Assembly: GCA_900321915.1 (NCBI GenBank)
Contig: ONXW01000248.1
Location: 1-8,909 of the forward strand
Direction of reading: 5' to 3'
DNA length: 8,909 nt
DNA from: an uncultured Eubacteriales bacterium
Lineage (GTDB): Bacteria > Bacillota > Clostridia > Lachnospirales > Lachnospiraceae
Shown here piece after piece: positions 4,123 to 8,909 of this stretch. The notes below the pieces were generated by a model. It was given only the letters and a program-made list of their open reading frames with translations, had not been told where the DNA came from and searched no databases. The translations under genes and the position numbers were made by a program. Position 1 is the first letter of the stretch. Every line of letters begins with the position of its first letter.

Positions 4123-6995
4123 CAGTCACCGTTGATTCTCTCGTTGGACGCGTCAAGCGCCCCGGAATTCATGGCTTCGGCCAGCGACATATATCCGTAA
4201 TACAGGTTGTAAATATGCTTTGCGGCCATGGCTGCGTTCGAGGAGGAATACCCGTTCGGGATGCTCACAGTCAGCGCAACCTCCGGGTTTTCCACCGGCG
4301 CGAAGGAGATAAAGAACGCATGGTTTCCTCTCTTCTCGGATTCCTGCGCCGTACCGGTCTTTCCGGCGATATGCACGGGGAGGTCCTTGAAGATTTTGTT
4401 GACGGAGCTGTTCTCGACCACAGCCCGCATTCCCTGGGAAACCGCGTTCCACGTGCTGTCGGAGATGTTAAGGTACGCGCTGACATTCGGCGTGTAATCC
4501 TTAACCAGGTTTCCTCTGGGGTCGGTCTCTTTGTCGATGAGGCTCAGGTCAAAGACGGTTCCCCGGTTTGCCAGCGCCGTGACGTACCTCGCCAGCTGGA
4601 TGTTCGCGTACTGATGCGTGCCCTGTCCCATGCAGGAACGCTCCGGGTCGCTGTCCGAAATATGGGGCGAAGCCTCAAAAATCTCGATGCCCGATGTCCT
4701 GTCAAGACCGAACATGGTGGCGTATTTCCGGATGGTGGTCAGTCCCTTGCCGGTATTGTAGGTATTGTCTGAATCCAGTGAGAGCCTGTGCCCCAGCTCT
4801 GAAAAGTAATAGTTGCAGGAATTCTCGATAGCGCCCACTACATTCAGCTCAGAGTGGAATCCCGGGTAAATCCAGCACCGGATGGGCATCGTGACCTCTT
4901 CGTAAATTCCCGTGCAGTTGATGCGGTCATATACGTCGACGACGTGCTCCTCCAGTCCCGCGATGGCGGCGATAGGCTTAAAGGTGGAGCCCGGGGCTTT
5001 CAGGGTCTGGGTCGCATTGTTCCTGAGGGGCAGGGAAAGGTCGGCATTCAGCTGCGCAAAATAAGCCGGATCGTCGATCCTGCCGTTGTCGTAGCTGGGA
5101 TAGGTTACCAGCGCCACAACCTCACCGGTCCGCACATTGGTCACCGTACAGCTTGCGGTACAGGGATCCAGCGCCAGCTGCGCCGGCGTAATCTCCACGT
5201 TCCGGATCTTCTCCATCAGGACATCAAAAGCGGTATTTCCGTCTCCCGACTGCAGGAGCGCCACAGTCTCCGGATCCGGAGGAAGCCCGCCCTGGTCGTA
5301 AAGGGCGATGAGAAGCTCCCGGCCCGTGACAATATTGCTGTTGATAAGGTACCGGAAGATCCTCTTGGTAAACTCGCTGTCATTTGTGAGGGAATTGCTG
5401 ACATAGGCGGAAAGGGCCCGGAACACGTCATCCGCATCCGAGTATTTCTCACTGATATCAAGCCTGGTCGTGTCGATCCAGCTGGCGGAAATCCCGTAGT
5501 ACAGGTAATCCCTGAGGCTGATATTGCCGTCCTTCCAGGCGTTGTACTGGGCGCTCGCCGTGTCAATGGCATTCTTCTGGACAATCCCCACGGAATCCTT
5601 TGACAGGAATGTGTAGATGTAATTCATGTATGCCTGCATATCTTCCGGCAGCTGGTTCATGGGAAGCGGGTCCGCCCCCGTCAGCTGTTCCGTAATGGCA
5701 TTGTCGATACGCACGCGCGCTTCACTGTATTTCGCCGCGATGGCCTGCTCCGTCGGGCTGGCCTCCGCGCTGTTCATGTGGTCCAGGGAGACCACATTAT
5801 TATTCACAAGCTGGAAATAGGCGTCCTTGACCGGAATCTTGATCTTGGAGGAATCAATATATTCAATGGTATCCGCCTCCTGGTTTACGATGGTTCCCAG
5901 GAGGACGCCGGCCAGCTGGCGTTCCAGGATATAGTAGATGCCCTTCTGCAGGTTCAGGTCCAGGGTCAGGTAAATGTCGTCGCCGGCGGCCGCCTCATGG
6001 CTGTCCGTAATGTCCAGGATACGTCCCTTGTTGTCCACATAGGCGGTCTGGTAACCCTTTTTGCCCTTCAGCGTCAGCTCCATGGAAGACTCGATTCCGG
6101 TCCTTCCGACGATATCATTCAGCTCATAGTCCGGGTCCGACTTCTGCAGCTCTTCCAGCCGTTCCGCCGTGATCTTTCCCGTGTAGCCGATGATGGGGGC
6201 AAAGTAGACGGACTCATAGTAGACGCGGCTGGTGGATTCCTCCACATTGACGCCCTCAATATCCGCCTCATGCTCCAGGATATCCGCCACCGTCCTGTCA
6301 TCCACATTCCTGGCGATGGTTGTGGATTCGTATTTCTGGAATTCCGTGAAACGCATGGTATAGCGTATATCCAGCATCTGCAGAGCTGTCTTCCGGTCCA
6401 GGAATACGGGATTCCCGTCCCTGTCGGCGGTGCGCTCGAGATGGTACTCATCGTACAGCCGCTGATACAGCTGGGCGGCCGTTAAGGTTGACGGGTATTT
6501 GCCGTCCTCATCATCCAGTTCGCTGACATTTTTCAGACCGTAGTAATCCCGGAGAAAACGCTTTCTGGCATCCTCCGATTCACAGGTGTAGACCACATTT
6601 CCCAGGCTGTCCAGCCCGAGCTCCAGGCTGCAGGACGCGGCGGTCCCGTGGCGCTCCAGTATCCGGATGAGCCTGAAAAGCATGCTGTTGAATTCCGCAT
6701 CCCCCCGGTATGCCCCCACATCCTGAATGGAAATATTGTAAGCCAGCCTGTTGCCGGCGAGGATATTACCGTTGCGGTCGTAGATATTCCCGCGGGTGCC
6801 GGACGTGCGGATGGTCTTTTCCGCCATGGAGACATAATCCTCCTGGTACTTCTCTCCCTGGAGGATCTGCAGGTTGAAAAGGCGGAAGATCAGCACGGAA
6901 AACATGCCGGTAAAAATCACCGCGAGGACAAAAAGCCGCGATGTTGCAAGCCTTTTTGCAAGATCCGTGATATATTCCCAAAAATCCCTGAACAC
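4122..6995 (-). CDS. mrdA: Penicillin-binding protein 2, class B transpeptidase, extra-long
   Basis: This is the elongation transpeptidase that cross-links glycan strands, acting outside the membrane with RodA. A short cytoplasmic tail and one membrane helix (about 21-41) are followed by the pedestal/dimerisation region with R-G-N-I-Y-D-R-N-G (68-76) and G-R-T-G-I-E (297-302). The transpeptidase domain carries S670-T-F-K673, S726-C-N728 and K879-T-G881. At 957 residues it is far longer than typical PBP2 (about 600-700). Most of the excess is a mainly helical-looking insert, roughly 362-608, between the L-T-L-D-L strand near 343-347 and the T-G-E-V-V-A-L strand near 623. Similar long PBP2 proteins occur in Clostridia. 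Cysteines 694, 707 and 727 with His714 lie near the SxN motif. Start is GTG 6995, four bases after the mreD stop; AAAGGAG (7014-7008) is 12 bases away, slightly far, but no better start precedes the membrane helix. Confidence 0.93.
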   Translation of the reverse strand: MFRDFWEYITDLAKRLATSRLFVLAVIFTGMFSVLIFRLFNLQILQGEKYQEDYVSMAEKTIRTSGTRGNIYDRNGNILAGNRLAYNISIQDVGAYRGDAEFNSMLFRLIRILERHGTAASCSLELGLDSLGNVVYTCESEDARKRFLRDYYGLKNVSELDDEDGKYPSTLTAAQLYQRLYDEYHLERTADRDGNPVFLDRKTALQMLDIRYTMRFTEFQKYESTTIARNVDDRTVADILEHEADIEGVNVEESTSRVYYESVYFAPIIGYTGKITAERLEELQKSDPDYELNDIVGRTGIESSMELTLKGKKGYQTAYVDNKGRILDITDSHEAAAGDDIYLTLDLNLQKGIYYILERQLAGVLLGTIVNQEADTIEYIDSSKIKIPVKDAYFQLVNNNVVSLDHMNSAEASPTEQAIAAKYSEARVRIDNAITEQLTGADPLPMNQLPEDMQAYMNYIYTFLSKDSVGIVQKNAIDTASAQYNAWKDGNISLRDYLYYGISASWIDTTRLDISEKYSDADDVFRALSAYVSNSLTNDSEFTKRIFRYLINSNIVTGRELLIALYDQGGLPPDPETVALLQSGDGNTAFDVLMEKIRNVEITPAQLALDPCTASCTVTNVRTGEVVALVTYPSYDNGRIDDPAYFAQLNADLSLPLRNNATQTLKAPGSTFKPIAAIAGLEEHVVDVYDRINCTGIYEEVTMPIRCWIYPGFHSELNVVGAIENSCNYYFSELGHRLSLDSDNTYNTGKGLTTIRKYATMFGLDRTSGIEIFEASPHISDSDPERSCMGQGTHQYANIQLARYVTALANRGTVFDLSLIDKETDPRGNLVKDYTPNVSAYLNISDSTWNAVSQGMRAVVENSSVNKIFKDLPVHIAGKTGTAQESEKRGNHAFFISFAPVENPEVALTVSIPNGYSSSNAAMAAKHIYNLYYGYMSLAEAMNSGALDASNERINGD

Positions 6996-6999
6996 GGAC

Positions 7000-7554
7000 T
7001 CAAATCTCTCCTTTCTGGTGATTTCCCCGGAGCCGCCCGAGGAAGGACGGAATCTCCGGCCTGAAGTTCTTCAGCGCCCGGTTGACGGCGAGAAGCAGCC
7101 GGTAAATAAACAGTGTTACCACGGTTGTGAAGATCATCTCCGGAAGCATGATCTTCAAAAAGTAATACCCGAAATCCAGCTTCCCGTGAATCAGGAAGCG
7201 GAACAGGAAGATATACAGATTGTAAAACATCTCGTTCAGGACGCTCAGGGTCAGGGGAAGGGTAATGTACTCCTCATAGTAATACTTCTGGAAGCATCCG
7301 TTCACGAATCCGAGATTGATATAAAATAGGGTATAAAAACCGAAGGGCCCGCTGTAGAACAGATCCAGCAGGAGCCCCGCGCAGAGGCCGTACAGGATGC
7401 CCCAGTCCCTCCCGTCGATGAAGGAGCATATGGAAACCACAATCAGAAGCAGATTGGGCCAGGATGCCACCACGTCGATGATGGGGAAAACGCATACCTG
7501 CAGCGTAAAGGCCAGGATAAGCATAATGATGTTGAGTATTATCCGTCTGATCAT
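7000..7554 (-). CDS. mreD: Rod shape-determining protein MreD
   Basis: The 184-residue protein is almost entirely hydrophobic, with about five or six membrane helices, and matches the usual MreD size. Family features visible are P-N-L-L-L near residue 33 and the G-L-C-A-G-L-L-L-D stretch (56-64) followed by G-P-F-G-F (69-73). MreD is a polytopic component of the elongation complex that acts with MreC to control the PBP2-RodA synthase. Its ATG overlaps the mreC stop as ATGA (7554-7551). Its own ribosome binding site is weak (GGAACAGAAGA), so translation is probably coupled to mreC. The C-terminal cytoplasmic tail (about 157-184) is basic. Confidence 0.9.
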   Translation of the reverse strand: MIRRIILNIIMLILAFTLQVCVFPIIDVVASWPNLLLIVVSICSFIDGRDWGILYGLCAGLLLDLFYSGPFGFYTLFYINLGFVNGCFQKYYYEEYITLPLTLSVLNEMFYNLYIFLFRFLIHGKLDFGYYFLKIMLPEMIFTTVVTLFIYRLLLAVNRALKNFRPEIPSFLGRLRGNHQKGEI

Positions 7555-8480
7555 TCTTCTGTTCCGGTGCTTTCTTCTTCCTCTTCGGTTTCAATCTCTT
7601 CCGGCGTGTCGTTATGATCCTCCTGGGCAGTCTCCCCCGGCGCGTCCGAACCAATCTGCAGCTCGTTCTTCAGCTGCGTGATCACCAGGACCTCCTGCAG
7701 CCCGTCAAAGGTTCCCGAGGGAATCAGGGTGCCGGATTTCGTAATGTTGTTGGCGTCGGTGACAATGGTGTCCGCGTAGCCGATCAGTATCCCCGGAAGA
7801 TAGACCTCGCTGATGTTGGAGGTTACAATACGGTCACCCGGCTGGATGTCCGATTCCTTCCGGATATGGTCAAGGCCCAGCCGGCCCTGCTCATACATCT
7901 CCATATCTCCGGCGACGTTGCAGATGTCGCCTGTCCGCTGGGACATGCCGCTCACATTGCTGCTGTCGTCCACAATCGTGCGGACCGTCGCGTAATTCAC
8001 GCCGACGTCAGTCACGATTCCGATAAGGCCTCCGTTGGCCAGCACATTCATGTCCGGACGGATCCCGTCCGCCGTGCCCTTGTCGATGCGGAAGATCCTG
8101 AACCAGTTTCCGGAATCGCGGGCGATAACCCGCGCGCCCACCTTCGGATACTGGAGATATTCCTGGTCCAGTTCATAGAGCTCCCGGAGCCTCTCCAACT
8201 CGTACACTTCCGACGCCAGACGGGAATTCTCCTCAGTGAGGGAGGCCACCCTCTCGGTAAGCCTCTCGTTTTCCTCCTGCACCCTGCGCAGCTCGGCCAG
8301 GTTTTTCGCGCGGTTATAGATACCTCCCCCCAGCGCGTTCACTCCCCGTTCCATGGGCACAAGGAACAGTCCCGCGCCGTTCCTGAGCGGCGCGAGAAAA
8401 CTGCTGTTGAAGGAGGTGAGTCCGATCAACAATATGCAGAATACCGATAAAACTGTCACGATAATCCTGCTTCTCTTCAT
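7551..8480 (-). CDS. mreC: Rod shape-determining protein MreC
   Basis: MreC is a bitopic scaffold outside the membrane that binds and activates PBP2. The 309-residue protein has a basic N-terminus and one membrane helix (about 6-23), a heptad-rich coiled coil (about 60-108), and the two-barrel MreC core (about 112-270). The core includes R-D-S-G-N-W-F (121-127), D-K-G-T-A-D-G-I (133-140), G-G-L-I-G-I-V (150-156), D-D-S-S-N-V (171-176) and S-N-I-S-E-V-Y-L-P-G (231-240), all typical. After the core comes an acidic, low-complexity tail (about 274-309) rich in Glu, probably disordered. ATG 8480 overlaps the radC stop as ATGA and has GGGGA about 9 bases upstream. The gene follows radC directly; the usual intervening mreB is absent. 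Confidence 0.95.
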   Translation of the reverse strand: MKRSRIIVTVLSVFCILLIGLTSFNSSFLAPLRNGAGLFLVPMERGVNALGGGIYNRAKNLAELRRVQEENERLTERVASLTEENSRLASEVYELERLRELYELDQEYLQYPKVGARVIARDSGNWFRIFRIDKGTADGIRPDMNVLANGGLIGIVTDVGVNYATVRTIVDDSSNVSGMSQRTGDICNVAGDMEMYEQGRLGLDHIRKESDIQPGDRIVTSNISEVYLPGILIGYADTIVTDANNITKSGTLIPSGTFDGLQEVLVITQLKNELQIGSDAPGETAQEDHNDTPEEIETEEEEESTGTEE

Positions 8481-8909
8481 CCAATCAATCCCCGTTCTCT
8501 AAAACTGTAATAAACCTGGTCCCCGATAATCAGGTGGTCAACCAGGCAGATATCCAGAAGTGCAGCCCCGTACCTGACCTTTTCCGTCAGCGCCAGGTCC
8601 TCATCGCTCGGGGAGGGATCCCCGCTCGGATGATTGTGCACCAGCACCAGGTTCACCGCGCCGCCCCGGAGCGCTTCCCGGAAAATCTCCCGGGTGGAAG
8701 CCAGGGAGCAGTTCACCGTCCCGCGGAACAGCGTGCGGTCGCGCAGCAGCATATTGCGGTTGTTCAGGAGCATCAGGTGGAGCTCTTCCTGCTCCAGGTG
8801 GCGCATGTTTTCCATATAAAAGCCGGCAATGCGGTCCGGCCGGTCAAAAACCGCCTCCCCCGCATTTGCCATGGACCTCCAGATGCGCTTGGAAATCTCC
8901 CCCGCGCAG
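8477..8909 (-). CDS. radC: RadC/JAMM-family protein, N-terminus outside window
   Basis: The frame is open to the right edge and shows the last 143 residues of RadC, whose full length is usually about 225. The internal ATG at 8872 is not the start, because the frame continues upstream through C-A-G-E-I-S-K-R-I-W-R, a recognisable family segment. The metal-binding JAMM signature H-N-H-P-S-G-D-P-S-P-S-D-E-D is complete (8592-8641), preceded by R-G-T and followed by the conserved L-V-D-H-L-I-I-G. The missing part should carry the helix-hairpin-helix region. Despite its name, a DNA-repair role is doubtful and its biochemical function is unsettled. Location next to mreC follows the maf-radC-mre order common in Firmicutes. 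TGA at 8479-8477 overlaps the mreC ATG, which implies coupled translation. Confidence 0.92.
   Translation of the reverse strand, partial: CAGEISKRIWRSMANAGEAVFDRPDRIAGFYMENMRHLEQEELHLMLLNNRNMLLRDRTLFRGTVNCSLASTREIFREALRGGAVNLVLVHNHPSGDPSPSDEDLALTEKVRYGAALLDICLVDHLIIGDQVYYSFRERGLIG

Noticed and set aside
5778..6485. Long open frames on the plus strand opposite PBP2, such as 5778-6485 and 4854-5603
   Set aside because: They lie wholly antisense to a gene with intact catalytic motifs. Their composition follows from the high G+C codons on the other strand, and no family features are recognisable.
7614..8450. Plus-strand open frame of 278 residues opposite mreC
   Set aside because: Antisense to a well-conserved MreC; no domain and no start signals were found.
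8870..8872. ATG at 8872 as the start of a short RadC-like gene
   Set aside because: The frame stays open to the window edge and the upstream residues match RadC, so this is an internal methionine of a gene cut by the window.
1..8909. A defence system, mobile element or CRISPR array
   Set aside because: All genes are accounted for by elongation, envelope and small housekeeping-like proteins. I saw no integrase, transposase, direct-repeat array or toxin-antitoxin pair.

Overview
The window is one block of cell-elongation and cell-envelope genes, all on the minus strand, so transcription runs from high to low coordinates. Gene order, protein families, purine-rich ribosome binding sites and the very large PBP2 point to a Gram-positive member of the Clostridia, most like Lachnospiraceae. 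That assignment is an inference from gene content and sequence style, not from a marker gene. There is no phage, transposon, CRISPR or tRNA signal, and no stretch longer than about 100 bases lacks a gene.

Layout in transcription order: the C-terminal part of radC (8909-8477, cut by the window edge); mreC (8480-7551); mreD (7554-7000); a 957-residue PBP2/mrdA (6995-4122); a 77-base gap with a probable promoter; rodA (4044 or 4038 to 2914); an mgsA-like gene (2900-2505); a D-Ala-D-Ala carboxypeptidase (2526 or 2508 to 1453); a second promoter (1449-1421); a 139-residue P-loop protein of unknown function (1342-923); a 36-base perfect-arm hairpin (889-854); and the N-terminal 273 residues of a membrane-anchored HlyD-like protein (821-1, cut by the window edge). 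The radC/mreC and mreC/mreD junctions are 4-base ATGA overlaps, mreD and PBP2 are 4 bases apart, and mgsA overlaps the carboxypeptidase gene.

MreC and MreD organise the elongation machinery. PBP2 (transpeptidase) and RodA (glycosyltransferase) form its synthetic core, and the carboxypeptidase trims pentapeptides. In related bacteria, as I remember them, mreB lies between radC and mreC, and minCDE often lies between PBP2 and rodA. Both are missing here. That resembles ovococci, which keep MreC, MreD, PBP2 and RodA without MreB, but the genes could lie elsewhere in the genome.

The most noteworthy points are: the methylglyoxal synthase homologue has Ser and Asn in place of the two catalytic aspartates, so it may have been repurposed; the small P-loop gene has a near-consensus promoter, an ideal ribosome binding site and a composition and codon use unlike its neighbours; RodA has Asn in place of the usual Asp of its QPDLGT-type motif; PBP2 carries an insert of about 240 residues; and strong unexplained inverted repeats flank the P-loop gene.
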